DNA from: Domibacillus sp. DTU_2020_1001157_1_SI_ALB_TIR_016
GTDB taxonomy: Bacteria > Bacillota > Bacilli > Bacillales > Domibacillaceae
Direction of reading: 5' to 3'
DNA length: 64,000 bases
Assembly: GCF_032341995.1 (NCBI RefSeq)
Contig: NZ_CP135439.1
Location: forward strand, 1,674,001 to 1,738,000
The stretch's first letter is position 1; each line of letters begins with the position of its first letter. The notes under the pieces are model-generated. The model was given only the letters and a program-made list of their open reading frames with translations. It searched no databases and had not been told where the DNA came from. Both the position numbers and the translations under genes were made by a program. Below, in pieces: positions 34,550 through 43,447 of this stretch.

Positions 34550-34969
34550 ATGTATTCACATATTATTTTGGCAGCGGACGGTTCAGAGCATTCGTATCGT
34601 GCTGCCGAGCATGCTGCGGCGATAGCGGGTGCTTCTTCTTCATGTACGGTTACGATTGTGTTTGTTCCAAGGCCTGATAAATCAAAAGGAGCTTCTTTGC
34701 AGCAGGAACGCATGAATGCGGTTCAGTGGGAATGGCGGGACAAACTGGCTCGTCACGAAGCCCTTTTTACAGGAAAGGAAATTCCATATTCCGTCTTGGT
34801 ACGGGAAGGAGATCCGGGTCCCGCTATTGTGAAGTACGCCAATGCCCAAAAGGCGGACCTGATTATTCTCGGCAGCAGGGGACTAAACCATCTTCAGCAG
34901 TTCGTTCTTGGCAGCGTAAGCCACAAAGTGATGAAACGGGTCAACTGTCCCGTGATGATCGTAAAATAA
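34550..34969 (+). CDS. Universal stress protein, UspA family
   Basis: A 139-residue Usp domain: N-terminal strand YSHIILAADGSEHS, then the ATP-binding GSRGLNHLQQFVLGSVSHKVM (G-2x-G-9x-G(S/T) type) and C-terminal NCPVMIVK, so a nucleotide-binding form. ATG 34550 follows GGGAGG; a longer in-frame start inside the upstream gene is rejected. It lies 17 bases after the CoA-disulfide reductase-like gene and closes a likely three-gene stress or redox unit, ending at a strong terminator. Confidence 0.9.
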   Translation: MYSHIILAADGSEHSYRAAEHAAAIAGASSSCTVTIVFVPRPDKSKGASLQQERMNAVQWEWRDKLARHEALFTGKEIPYSVLVREGDPGPAIVKYANAQKADLIILGSRGLNHLQQFVLGSVSHKVMKRVNCPVMIVK

Positions 34970-35003
34970 AAAATGGCACCTCCCTATGGAGGTGCCATTT
35001 TTT
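34967..35003. terminator. Bidirectional terminator between usp and ABC-F genes
   Basis: AAAAATGGCACCTCC/GGAGGTGCCATTTTT with a 4-base loop; T-runs on both strands serve the convergent genes. Confidence 0.9.
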
Positions 35004-35005
35004 AT

Positions 35006-36628
35006 TTAGGAAGCATACATCTCTCTTACGCGTTTTTGAAGCTCTGTATCTTCTAAAAACTCGTCATACGTCATCATCTTATCGATGATTCCCTTCGGTG
35101 TAAGATCGATAATACGGTTCGCTGTTGACTGAACAAACTGATGGTCATGAGACGCGAAGATCATGGCGCCTTTAAACGCAATCAAGCCGTTGTTAAGAGC
35201 CGTAATAGATTCCAAGTCCAAGTGGTTGGTCGGTTCATCCAATAAAAGAACGTTTGAACTGGACAGCATCATCTTAGACAGCATGCAGCGGACTTTTTCG
35301 CCCCCGGACAGCACGCTTGCTTTTTTCAATGCTTCTTCACCAGAGAAAAGCATCCGGCCAAGGAATCCACGCAGGAAGCTTTCGCTTTCATCCGCCGGCG
35401 AAAATTGGCGCAGCCATTCTACAAGCGTCATTTCTGACCCCTCAAAGTATTCGGAGTTGTCTTTCGGGAAATAAGCCTGTGATGTCGTTACGCCCCATTT
35501 GAATGAGCCTTCGTCCGGCTCCATTTCGCCTGCTAAAATTTTAAACAGCGCCGTTTTGGCTGCTTCATTTGTGCCGACAAGCGCAATTTTATCTTCTCTA
35601 TTCATAATAAAGCTTACGTTATCAAGCACCTTCACGCCATCAATTGTTTTAGACAATCCATCTACACGCAGGACATCGTTCCCAATTTCACGCTCAGGCG
35701 TAAACTGTACATATGGGTAACGACGGGAAGAAGGCTTGATATCATCGAGCGTGATTTTATCCAAAGACTTTTTCCGTGAGGTCGCTTGTTTTGACTTTGA
35801 AGCATTGGCGCTGAAGCGAGCGATAAATGCTTGAAGTTCTTTGATTTTCTCTTCTTTTTTCTTGTTCGCATCTGACTGTAATTTTTGTGCAAGCTGGCTT
35901 GACTCATACCAGAAATCATAGTTACCGGCATAAATTTGAATTTTTCCAAAGTCAAGATCTGCCGTGTGCGTGCATACCTTGTTTAAGAAATGACGGTCAT
36001 GGGATACGACAATAACGGTATTTTCAAAGTTAATTAGAAATTCTTCCAGCCAGCGGATCGCTTCAATGTCAAGGTGGTTGGTCGGCTCATCCAGCAAAAG
36101 AACGTCCGGCTTGCCGAATAAGGCCTGGGCAAGAAGCACTTTTACTTTGTCTGATCCATCAAGCTCTGACATCTTTTTGTCATGCAGTGCTTCTTGAACA
36201 CCTAAACCAGAAAGGAGAATCGCGGCTTCGGATTCTGCTTCCCAGCCGTTCATTTCAGCAAACTCACCTTCGAGTTCCGCTGCGCGCATGCCGTCTTCAT
36301 CCGTAAAATCAGCTTTCATATAGATCGCATCTTTTTCTTTCATTACTTCATAAAGACGGGCATGGCCCATAATAACTGTTTCCATTACGCCGAACTCTTC
36401 ATATTCGAAGTGGTTCTGCTTTAATACGGCAAGGCGCGCATCTTTTGGCATGGACACATGACCGGTCTGCGGCTCCAGGTCACCGGATAAAATTTTAACA
36501 AATGTAGACTTGCCGGCACCATTTGCGCCGATGAGTCCGTAGCAGTTCCCTGGTGTGAACTTTAAGTTAATATCTTCAAACAATTTTTTGTCGCCAAAGC
36601 GCAGGCTGACGTCTTGTACTGTAATCAA
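35006..36628 (-). CDS. ykpA: ABC-F family ATPase (YkpA-like)
   Basis: A 540-residue protein with two ATPase domains and no membrane part. Walker A motifs are GANGAGKST (strong) and GTNEAAKTA (degenerate, with A for G before K). Walker B motifs LLLDEPTNHLD occur in both halves, and the inter-domain linker (residues 235-300) is Lys-rich and coiled, as in translation-acting ABC-F proteins. Length equals B. subtilis YkpA as I recall it. Likely a ribosome-associated factor. The second Walker A carries EAAK where GSGK/GVGK is usual, a feature seen in some YbiT/YkpA-type members. Confidence 0.88.
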   Translation of the reverse strand: MITVQDVSLRFGDKKLFEDINLKFTPGNCYGLIGANGAGKSTFVKILSGDLEPQTGHVSMPKDARLAVLKQNHFEYEEFGVMETVIMGHARLYEVMKEKDAIYMKADFTDEDGMRAAELEGEFAEMNGWEAESEAAILLSGLGVQEALHDKKMSELDGSDKVKVLLAQALFGKPDVLLLDEPTNHLDIEAIRWLEEFLINFENTVIVVSHDRHFLNKVCTHTADLDFGKIQIYAGNYDFWYESSQLAQKLQSDANKKKEEKIKELQAFIARFSANASKSKQATSRKKSLDKITLDDIKPSSRRYPYVQFTPEREIGNDVLRVDGLSKTIDGVKVLDNVSFIMNREDKIALVGTNEAAKTALFKILAGEMEPDEGSFKWGVTTSQAYFPKDNSEYFEGSEMTLVEWLRQFSPADESESFLRGFLGRMLFSGEEALKKASVLSGGEKVRCMLSKMMLSSSNVLLLDEPTNHLDLESITALNNGLIAFKGAMIFASHDHQFVQSTANRIIDLTPKGIIDKMMTYDEFLEDTELQKRVREMYAS

Positions 36629-36751
36629 ATGTTTTTTCCTCCCAATATGAATTCATCGCCTCTGATTATATCATTCTTGGGAGAAAAAAAGAATAAACAG
36701 TAAATTGAAAAAGCGGGCAAATCTTTTTTAATTCCGAGTAAGCAAATAGGA

Positions 36752-36779
36752 TTGACTTTGCAATATTTTCTGATAAACT
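36752..36779 (+). promoter_or_regulatory. Promoter of the cysH operon
   Basis: TTGACT (36752-36757) and TAAACT (36774-36779) with a 16-base spacer, 42 bases before cysH. The short leader leaves no room for an S-box SAM riboswitch. A CymR-like palindrome was not clear. Confidence 0.55.
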
Positions 36780-36821
36780 AAACTCATTCGTAAAGAACAG
36801 ACAATAAAGAGGGGGACATCA

Positions 36822-37541
36822 ATGATTACCTTTGAATCGTGGAATGATATGCAGGATCAGATCCCTGACTTTCCGGCTGATTCAGAAACAAAAGGAGCAC
36901 TTGAAGTGCTTCGGTGGGCATATGATACGTATGGCGATAAGCTTGTTTATGCCTGCAGCTTCGGAATTGAAGGCATTGTTTTAATTGACTTGATTGCTCA
37001 AGTGAAGCCGGATGCAGAAATCGTTTTTCTTGATACACATTATCATTTTAAAGAAACATACGAGACCATCGATAAAGTAAAAGCTCGTTATCCTGACTTA
37101 AATATTCGTATGCAGCAGCCAGAGATGACGATTGAAGAACAAGCGGCCCAGTTTGGACCAGACTTGTTTGCTACAAACCCAAATAAATGCTGCGAAATCC
37201 GGAAGATCATTCCGCTTCAAAAAGCATTGGCTCCGTCAACAGCTTGGATTTCCGGGCTGCGCCGTGAGCAATCGGAATCAAGAGCAAACACAAATTACTT
37301 AAATCTTGATAACCGATTCCAAAAAATTAAAGTGTGCCCGCTGATTCACTGGACGTGGAAAGAAGTGTGGCGTTATGTAACAAAGCATGAGCTTGACTAT
37401 AATGTACTGCATGACCAGGGTTACCCAAGCATTGGCTGCGAACCTTGCACAAAGCCTGCTTTTTCAATAGAGGACATTCGTTCCGGACGCTGGAGCGGAT
37501 CCGGTAAAACAGAATGCGGTCTTCATACAACCAATCCGTAA
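36822..37541 (+). CDS. cysH: Phosphoadenylyl/adenylyl-sulfate reductase
   Basis: Reduces APS or PAPS to sulfite using thioredoxin in assimilatory sulfate reduction. 239 residues. Both iron-sulfur cysteine pairs of the bacterial APS-type are present: [11 protein letters not shown] and GCEPCTKP, plus the C-terminal ECGLH catalytic cysteine; the substrate loop is SFGIEG. The CC...CxxC pattern marks the 4Fe-4S class, which accepts APS and often also PAPS. It is the first gene of an operon that also contains APS kinase (cysC), so PAPS is made here too. Confidence 0.94.
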   Translation: MITFESWNDMQDQIPDFPADSETKGALEVLRWAYDTYGDKLVYACSFGIEGIVLIDLIAQVKPDAEIVFLDTHYHFKETYETIDKVKARYPDLNIRMQQPEMTIEEQAAQFGPDLFATNPNKCCEIRKIIPLQKALAPSTAWISGLRREQSESRANTNYLNLDNRFQKIKVCPLIHWTWKEVWRYVTKHELDYNVLHDQGYPSIGCEPCTKPAFSIEDIRSGRWSGSGKTECGLHTTNP

Positions 37542-37613
37542 GATCTTAAATTTTTTTAAAAGTAATACCAAGTGTTTATCTATGAATTTTAACCTATTCG
37601 GAGGGACCTATAC

Positions 37614-38753
37614 ATGACGAACATTGCTGCCCATGGAGGCCAACTTATCAACCAATACCAACCGGATTTTGACCTATCCGGCATTTCAAAAGAAGTCGAA
37701 CTTGATGCGACGGCTTTAAGTGATCTTGAATTAATCGCCACGGGCGCATTCAGCCCGCTTACTGGCTTCCTTACACAAAAAGATTATGACAGCGTCGTAA
37801 AAGATATGCGCCTCGCAGACGGCACAGTTTGGAGCATTCCGATTACGCTCCCTGTACAGGATGCATCTGGATATGAAAAAGGGGACACAGTCCTATTGAA
37901 ACAAAACGGCACAGTATATGGCGTGCTGAACATTGAAGACATTTATGAGCCTGATCAAAAGCTTGAAGCACAAAATGTATATAAAACAACAGAAGAAGCA
38001 CATCCAGGCGTAAAAAAAGTATACAGCCGCGGTCCGGTTTACCTGGGCGGCCCGATTACACTTGTGAAACGCATTGAGCGCGAGCAATTCGCAGAGTTTT
38101 ACTTTGATCCATCCGAAACACGCCGTATTTTCCGTGAAAATGGCTGGAACAAAATTGTCGGCTTCCAAACACGCAACCCGGTTCACCGTGCACATGAATA
38201 CATTCAAAAATCAGCGCTTGAAATTGTAGACGCGCTTCTTTTAAATCCGCTTGTTGGCGAAACAAAATCCGATGATATTCCAGCTGATATCCGTATGGAA
38301 AGCTATCAGGTGCTTCTTCGCGATTATTACCCGGCAGACCGTGTGAAGCTTGCTGTATTCCCGGCAGCTATGCGCTATGCAGGACCGCGCGAAGCGATTT
38401 TCCATGCGCTTGTCCGCAAAAACTATGGCTGCACACACTTTATCGTTGGCCGTGACCATGCAGGTGTTGGTGATTACTACGGTACGTATGAAGCACAAGA
38501 AATATTCTTAAACTTCACTGCTGAAGAAATCGGCATTACGCTTCTGTTCTTTGAACACAGCTTTTTCTGCAAAAAGTGCGGCAACATGGCTTCTTCCAAA
38601 ACATGCCCGCATACAAAAGAAGACCATGTGATTCTTTCTGGTACGAAAGTGCGTGAAATGCTTCGTGCAGGAGAAATTCCACCGGCAGAATTCAGCCGTA
38701 AAGAAGTGGTAGAGGTTCTAATCCGTGGAATGAAAGAAACATCAAACGCATAA
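37614..38753 (+). CDS. sat: Sulfate adenylyltransferase (ATP sulfurylase)
   Basis: Forms APS and pyrophosphate from sulfate and ATP. 379 residues, homo-oligomeric bacterial type. The ATP-binding motifs [11 protein letters not shown] and GRDHAGVG are clear; the later [15 protein letters not shown] supplies a four-cysteine knuckle found in many Bacillus-type enzymes. TCGGAGGG precedes the ATG. In B. subtilis, the sulfate permease gene cysP lies between cysH and sat; here the gap is only 72 bases and has no gene. Confidence 0.95.
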   Translation: MTNIAAHGGQLINQYQPDFDLSGISKEVELDATALSDLELIATGAFSPLTGFLTQKDYDSVVKDMRLADGTVWSIPITLPVQDASGYEKGDTVLLKQNGTVYGVLNIEDIYEPDQKLEAQNVYKTTEEAHPGVKKVYSRGPVYLGGPITLVKRIEREQFAEFYFDPSETRRIFRENGWNKIVGFQTRNPVHRAHEYIQKSALEIVDALLLNPLVGETKSDDIPADIRMESYQVLLRDYYPADRVKLAVFPAAMRYAGPREAIFHALVRKNYGCTHFIVGRDHAGVGDYYGTYEAQEIFLNFTAEEIGITLLFFEHSFFCKKCGNMASSKTCPHTKEDHVILSGTKVREMLRAGEIPPAEFSRKEVVEVLIRGMKETSNA

Positions 38754-38766
38754 GGGAGAGAAAAAC

Positions 38767-39363
38767 ATGACGAACAACAATATCGTCTGGCATGAACAGT
38801 CACTAACAAAAGAAGAACGGCGCAAGAAAAGCGGACACCACAGCGCGGTATTATGGTTTACCGGGCTGTCCGGTTCCGGCAAGTCAACGGTCGCAAATGC
38901 TGCGGCCCGCCGCTTGTTTGACCTTGGCGTCAGCACGTATGTATTAGACGGCGACAATGTGCGCCACGGCTTAAATAAAGATCTTGGTTTCTCAGATGAA
39001 GCACGTAAAGAAAATATCCGCCGTATTGGGGAAGTATCTAAACTGTTTGTAGATGCAGGCCAGCTTGTATTCACAGCTTTTATTTCTCCATTCCGTGAAG
39101 ATCGTGATACCGTTCGCGCACTGCTTGAAAACGACGAGTTTATTGAAGTATTCGTTGAGTGCCCGATTGAAAAATGTGAACAGCGCGATCCAAAAGGCTT
39201 GTATAAAAAAGCAAGAGCAGGCGAGATTCCTGAGTTTACTGGCATTTCATCTCCGTATGAAGCACCGGAAAAACCGGAGCTTGTGTTAAATACGGATCAA
39301 TATTCCGTTGAAGAGTGTGTAGATCAGCTTGTTGAGTACTTAAAGAAAAACAACTGGCTGTAA
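38767..39363 (+). CDS. cysC: Adenylylsulfate kinase
   Basis: Phosphorylates APS to PAPS. 198 residues. P-loop GLSGSGKST near residue 35, the [16 protein letters not shown] substrate segment, FISPFREDR, and the lid region [23 protein letters not shown] are typical. It starts 13 bases after the sat stop with an AAGGGAGAG ribosome site. Together with cysH and sat it completes sulfate activation. Confidence 0.95.
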   Translation: MTNNNIVWHEQSLTKEERRKKSGHHSAVLWFTGLSGSGKSTVANAAARRLFDLGVSTYVLDGDNVRHGLNKDLGFSDEARKENIRRIGEVSKLFVDAGQLVFTAFISPFREDRDTVRALLENDEFIEVFVECPIEKCEQRDPKGLYKKARAGEIPEFTGISSPYEAPEKPELVLNTDQYSVEECVDQLVEYLKKNNWL

Positions 39364-39448
39364 AGAAGCATCTTGCTTGAGCTCTTCATTCAGGCTATGA
39401 TAAAAAGCAGCAGATAGAGAGAAATGTATGATGAACGGAGGTGGCACG

Positions 39449-40222
39449 ATGGGCAAAATATGGCTTGTCGGTGCAGGTCCGGGGGATCCGGATTTAATTA
39501 CGGTAAAAGGGTTACGGGCAATACAGGAGGCAGATGTGATTTTATATGACCGCTTAATCAGCATGGAGCTTCTTGACCATGCGAAAGAAGGAGCCGAGCT
39601 TCTTTTTTGCGGAAAGCTGCCAGACCGTCATTTTGTCCAGCAGGAAAACATTAACGAGCTTCTTGTGGAGCATGCCAAGCAGGGCAAGCAGGTCGTCCGG
39701 CTAAAAGGCGGCGACCCATACGTATTTGGCCGTGGCGGCGAGGAAGCGGCGTTTGCTGTACAAAACGGCGTTGAATTTGAAGTGATTCCAGGTATCACAT
39801 CTGGTATCGCAGCGCCTGCGTATGCCGGTATTCCTGTAACTCACCGTGATTACGGCGCATCTTTTGCCATCGTAACCGGCCACCGTAAAGAAGGCGCAGA
39901 TGAAGAAACAAAATGGGCGTCTCTTGCAAAAGGAATTGACACGATTGCGATTTATATGGGTGTCAAAAACCTTCCTTACATTCAGGAAAAGTTAATTCGC
40001 TACGGAAAATCGCCCGAAACACCGGCGGCTCTGATTCATTGGGGAACAACGGAAAAGCAGCAGACGGTAACAGGCACACTCGAAAACATTTATGATGTTG
40101 CACAAGAAGAAGGGATTACCAATCCAAGCATGATCATCATTGGTGAAGTGGTGAAAATGCGAGGGGAATTGCAATGGTTTAAAGAAAATGCGGAAAAGGT
40201 ACAGGGGGGTGCAAAAGGATGA
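39449..40222 (+). CDS. ylnD: Uroporphyrinogen-III C-methyltransferase (SUMT)
   Basis: Transfers two methyl groups from SAM to uroporphyrinogen III to give precorrin-2, the entry to siroheme needed by sulfite reductase. 257 residues. Motifs VGAGPGDPDLITVKG, YDRLIS, VRLKGGDPYVFGRGGEE, and PGITSGIAAPAYAGIPVTHRD are all standard. ATG 39449 follows ACGGAGG; an ATG seven codons earlier lies in front of that site and is rejected. The stop overlaps sirB by four bases. Confidence 0.93.
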   Translation: MGKIWLVGAGPGDPDLITVKGLRAIQEADVILYDRLISMELLDHAKEGAELLFCGKLPDRHFVQQENINELLVEHAKQGKQVVRLKGGDPYVFGRGGEEAAFAVQNGVEFEVIPGITSGIAAPAYAGIPVTHRDYGASFAIVTGHRKEGADEETKWASLAKGIDTIAIYMGVKNLPYIQEKLIRYGKSPETPAALIHWGTTEKQQTVTGTLENIYDVAQEEGITNPSMIIIGEVVKMRGELQWFKENAEKVQGGAKG

Positions 40223-40968
40223 AAGCAGTTCTTTACATTTGCCATGGAACACGCATAAAAGAAGGCGCCAAGCAGGCGGCGGATTTTATCCGTGAAACCA
40301 TGCCACTTGTTGACATGCCCATCCAGGAGATTTGCTACCTTGAGCTTTCAGCCCCTTCCATTGAGGAAGGGCTTCGCACCTGTGTGGAAAGAGGAGCAAC
40401 GGATATCATTGCGATTCCGTTTCTCCTCCTGACAGCAGGGCATGCAAAAGAAGATATTCCAGAGGAGCTTGCAAAAGCAGCCAAGCTTTTCCCTGATGTT
40501 GCGATTCGTTATGGACGCCCGCTGGGTGTACAGGAACAAATTATCGATGTGCTGATTGACCGGATGAAAGAAGCCGCGCCGATTTCAGCAAATGCGTCGG
40601 TTCTGCTTGTAGGACGGGGAAGCAGTGATCCGGCAACAAAGGAAGACTTCAGCCACATTCTCGATCTTTTTCAATCTAAAACCAAGTTAACTGATGTGAC
40701 TATTGGATATATGGCAGCTTGTGAACCTTCTTTTGAAGACGCTCTTCGCCAGGCGGTAGACAAGCAGCCTCATCAGCTGTTTATCGTGCCTTACCTGCTT
40801 TTTACTGGTATATTGACGAAAACGATGGAACGAGCTGTGAAAAAGCTGAATTCAACCAGCGAGATTCATCTTTGCCGCCATCTCGGGTATGACCCGGTTA
40901 TTGGCCGTATTTTAGCACAGCGTGTAGCAGAAGCTGCCCAATCGGAGCCTGTATGTTTCCCATCATGA
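40219..40968 (+). CDS. sirB: Sirohydrochlorin ferrochelatase (SirB type)
   Basis: Inserts iron into sirohydrochlorin to make siroheme. 249 residues with two CbiX-like halves. The first has the metal-binding histidines in ICHGTR and LTAGHAKED; the second begins LLVGRGSSDPATKED. It lies between SUMT and the precorrin-2 dehydrogenase gene in the order known from B. subtilis ylnD-ylnE-ylnF. The end overlaps the start of sirC by 16 bases. Confidence 0.92.
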   Translation: MKAVLYICHGTRIKEGAKQAADFIRETMPLVDMPIQEICYLELSAPSIEEGLRTCVERGATDIIAIPFLLLTAGHAKEDIPEELAKAAKLFPDVAIRYGRPLGVQEQIIDVLIDRMKEAAPISANASVLLVGRGSSDPATKEDFSHILDLFQSKTKLTDVTIGYMAACEPSFEDALRQAVDKQPHQLFIVPYLLFTGILTKTMERAVKKLNSTSEIHLCRHLGYDPVIGRILAQRVAEAAQSEPVCFPS

Positions 40969-41573
40969 TTGACTTGAGCGAACAAAAAGTTGTGATTGCG
41001 GGCGGCGGTCCGATCGCTTTTCACAAAACAGAGAATTTACTTCGGTTCGGTATACAGCCGCACATTGTCAGCCCCGATTTCCACCCGTCTATTGAACAAT
41101 TGGCTCTTGAAGGAAAAGCAGTGCTTCATCGTAAGAAAGTCGAGTGGAGCGATCTTGAGGATGCGTTTTTAATTATGCTTGTCACAGACGACAAGGAGGC
41201 AAATGCCAAAATGGCTGAGCTTGCTGTCCGTCATGGAAAACTCGTTGTCCATGCAGAGCATAATGATCTTGGCAATGCACAGATTCCTGCTGTCATGATG
41301 CGCGGAAAGCTGATGATCAGTGTGTCTACAAGCGGCGCAAGCCCATCTCTCTCTACTCAAATTCGTAATCAGCTGGAAGAAGAATTTGACGAACGTTATG
41401 AAGCGTATGTAGATTTTTTGTATGAGGTCCGCCAGTATATTAAACGGCATATTCCTGAACGCTCTGAACGGCGAAAGTGGCTGAAAAGGGCAGCGGAGAA
41501 TGATTATTTGGAATATCCAGAGAAAAGAAAACAGTACATGGCGGATCTTGAAATGCAGTATCCCGCCTTGTAG
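40953..41573 (+). CDS. sirC: Precorrin-2 dehydrogenase (SirC/CysG N-terminal type)
   Basis: Oxidises precorrin-2 to sirohydrochlorin with NAD. 206 residues. NAD-binding stretch VVIAGGGPIAFHKTENLLRFG, then a region like VTDDKEANAKMAELA, and the CysG-type ISVSTSGASPSLSTQIRNQLEEEF. Two starts are possible (ATG 40953 or ATG 40965); the first gives the usual FPIMIDLSEQKVVI N-terminus. With ylnD and sirB it completes siroheme synthesis inside the sulfur operon. Confidence 0.92.
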   Translation: MFPIMIDLSEQKVVIAGGGPIAFHKTENLLRFGIQPHIVSPDFHPSIEQLALEGKAVLHRKKVEWSDLEDAFLIMLVTDDKEANAKMAELAVRHGKLVVHAEHNDLGNAQIPAVMMRGKLMISVSTSGASPSLSTQIRNQLEEEFDERYEAYVDFLYEVRQYIKRHIPERSERRKWLKRAAENDYLEYPEKRKQYMADLEMQYPAL

Positions 41574-41590
41574 ACAACAGGAGGAACGGT

Positions 41591-42475
41591 ATGGAACGTT
41601 TTATCATTTTTGCACTCGTCGGGCTTGCTGCCCAGCTTGTGGACGGAGCCCTCGGAATGGGCTACGGCCTGACATCAACAACGCTGCTTTTGTCTGCAGG
41701 AATTGCTCCGGCGGTTGCATCGGCTTCTGTTCACATGGCAGAGGTCGTGACAACGGCAGCATCGGGCATTAGTCACCGGAAATTTGGAAATGTCGATAAA
41801 GTCATGCTGAAAAAACTCATTATCCCTGGCTCTATTGGTGCGTTTGCCGGTGCAACTTTTCTAAGCAACTTGACGGGAGAATATGTACGTCTTTACGTTT
41901 CTACGTTCCTGCTTTGTCTCGGGCTGTTTATATTAGGCCGTTTCCTTTTATTGAAGAATGCACAAAAGCAAGCGCCAACAGCGCCAACGAATCGCTTTTT
42001 TATCCCTCTAGGCCTTATCGGCGGTTTTTTTGACGCCAGCGGAGGCGGAGGCTGGGGACCTATTGCAACACCAGCTTTACTTTCACAAAAAGGCATGGAG
42101 CCCCGAATCGCTATTGGGACAGTAGCGGCTAGTGAATTCGCTGTTGCGTTGTCCGCCACAATTGGATTCATGATTTCACTTGGCCCTGAGAAAATTAACT
42201 GGCTGTGGGCAGGAGCGATTATGCTTGGCGGTATTATCGCAGCGCCTATTGCTGCCTATATTGTGAAAAGCCTGCCAACACGTGTGTTAGCGGTTATTGT
42301 AAGCGGCATGCTAATTTTTACAAATTTAAATGCCATTTTCAAGTATACGGATATCCCTGGTTCAGCCCAATCTGCAGTATTTATTGCGCTCCTTATTATT
42401 TGGGTTCCACTGACGGTTTATATGGTTCGAAAAGAAAAGCAAATCGCCCGCAGTGAACAAAAAAGAGTATCTTAA
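41591..42475 (+). CDS. TSUP-family (TauE/SafE) sulfur-anion permease
   Basis: A 294-residue membrane protein of eight or nine helices. It contains the twin TSUP repeats: GLAAQLVDGALGMGYGLTS in the first half and GGFFDASGGGGWGP in the second, both with the conserved Gly-rich and acidic positions. TSUP proteins move sulfite, sulfate, thiosulfate or sulfonates. It starts 17 bases after sirC (AGGAGG), inside the cys operon, which lacks cysP. A sulfate importer (as for the TSUP-type CysZ of Corynebacterium) is therefore as likely as a sulfite safety exporter. Confidence 0.88.
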   Translation: MERFIIFALVGLAAQLVDGALGMGYGLTSTTLLLSAGIAPAVASASVHMAEVVTTAASGISHRKFGNVDKVMLKKLIIPGSIGAFAGATFLSNLTGEYVRLYVSTFLLCLGLFILGRFLLLKNAQKQAPTAPTNRFFIPLGLIGGFFDASGGGGWGPIATPALLSQKGMEPRIAIGTVAASEFAVALSATIGFMISLGPEKINWLWAGAIMLGGIIAAPIAAYIVKSLPTRVLAVIVSGMLIFTNLNAIFKYTDIPGSAQSAVFIALLIIWVPLTVYMVRKEKQIARSEQKRVS

Positions 42476-42507
42476 AAACAAGACCTGTCACAGGTCTTGT
42501 TTTTTTA
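42476..42507 (+). terminator. Terminator of the cys operon
   Basis: ACAAGACCTGT/ACAGGTCTTGT share a 1-2 base loop and are followed by T7. Confidence 0.9.
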
Positions 42508-42559
42508 TAACCAAATCAGAAAAATGGGGTATACCAAAAGTAAACAAAGGAGGAGCTAC

Positions 42560-43144
42560 ATGAAAATTCAGTTTACTGCACTGGAGTCGTTTGTCAATGA
42601 AAAACGCCCTTCGGTGAACGCACAGCTGTATGCAGCTCAAAAAAGGGGTCCTTTCCATTAAACGGTCCCGCGTTCGTTCTAAAGGGGAATCAAAGGCGCT
42701 TACCGCTCTTGTTTTGCCCAAAAACAACAGGCTGTGCAGGAAGGCACTTTTGTTATTAAAGAAGCGGGAAGGTTTATTTTGATGCCTATTGATGCCTTAC
42801 GCGGGCGATCCGTTGAGCGCATGTTTGAATTTGCGGGCCTTGTAACGGAATATATGAGTGCATTCGGCATTAAGCCTGTAGTCGTCGGCGGGCTGGCGGT
42901 AGAACTATATACGCTAAACCATTACATGACACATGCTATTGATTTTATTTCCAGTGGTTGGGCAGATCGTACAGGTTCTGTATGTACCTTTCCCTTTTCT
43001 CAAACTCTAATCGTAAAATACATCCAATTATCCACCCCTGGGAAACGGCTGACACCCGCTAAGAAAGCTTATTTTAACGAGCATTTTTATAAAAAAACAG
43101 GAAAGAAATCTGGCATAAACAGTAAAAAGAGATTGCGAGCATAA
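42560..43144 (+). pseudogene. Decayed gene with nucleotidyltransferase-like middle part
   Basis: A strong AAAGGAGGAG site and ATG 42560 start a 33-codon frame (MKIQFTALESFVNEKRPSVN...), which hits TAA after a slippery AAAAAAGGGG run. A different frame then stays open (LSIKRSRVRSKGESKALTALVL), after which the first frame resumes and runs to 43144. The resumed part has KPVVVGGLAVELYTLNHYMTH.IDF, resembling the G(G/S)..D.D pocket of a minimal nucleotidyltransferase (DUF6036-like), and a basic end KKSGINSKKRLRA. This suggests two compensating frameshifts in an old gene. The family assignment is weak; the broken structure is directly visible. Confidence 0.5.
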
Positions 43145-43201
43145 GGGCGTCCGTTATAAAATAAGTTAACAGTTTATTACCATACAAAAGGTGGTTCGAA
43201 A

Positions 43202-43369
43202 ATGGATTACAAAAAAATGTGGGAAGAACTAAAGGACGCTGTGAATGACGAGGTCGCAATGTACGCTGCTTTTAGTACAAGCAGTAAGGAAGAACAGGCA
43301 AGAAAGCAGCAGGCAAGCTACATACAGAGTATGATGAACACGCTGGAAAAAGCAAATATCGTAAAATAA
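43202..43369 (+). CDS. Small conserved-looking protein of 55 residues
   Basis: ATG 43202 behind AAAAGGTGG encodes MDYKKMWEELKDAVND... ending NTLEKANIVK, 55 residues. It is highly helical and amphipathic, rich in Glu, Lys and Gln, with no hydrophobic segment. I do not recognise a named family, although the N-terminal DYKKMWEELK style is familiar from small Bacillus proteins. A perfect terminator begins at its stop codon, which supports a real short transcript. Confidence 0.7.
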   Translation: MDYKKMWEELKDAVNDEVAMYAAFSTSSKEEQARKQQASYIQSMMNTLEKANIVK

Positions 43370-43397
43370 AAAGCCGGGTCTTCCCGGCTTTTTTTTT
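43368..43397. terminator. Terminator after the 55-residue gene
   Basis: AAAAGCCGGG/CCCGGCTTTT with a short loop and T9. Confidence 0.9.
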
Positions 43398-43447
43398 GTG
43401 TCCGCCTGGATCACGTCAAAAAGAAACCGCCCGGCCGCTTTACTTCC

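Noticed and set aside
36640..36821. S-box (SAM) riboswitch before cysH
   Set aside because: The leader is only about 40 bases after the promoter and no S-box core or terminator hairpin is visible.
38742..39245. Long open frame on the minus strand (167 codons) opposite cysC
   Set aside because: It mirrors codon bias of cysC, lacks a ribosome site, and its translation has serine-rich low-information composition.
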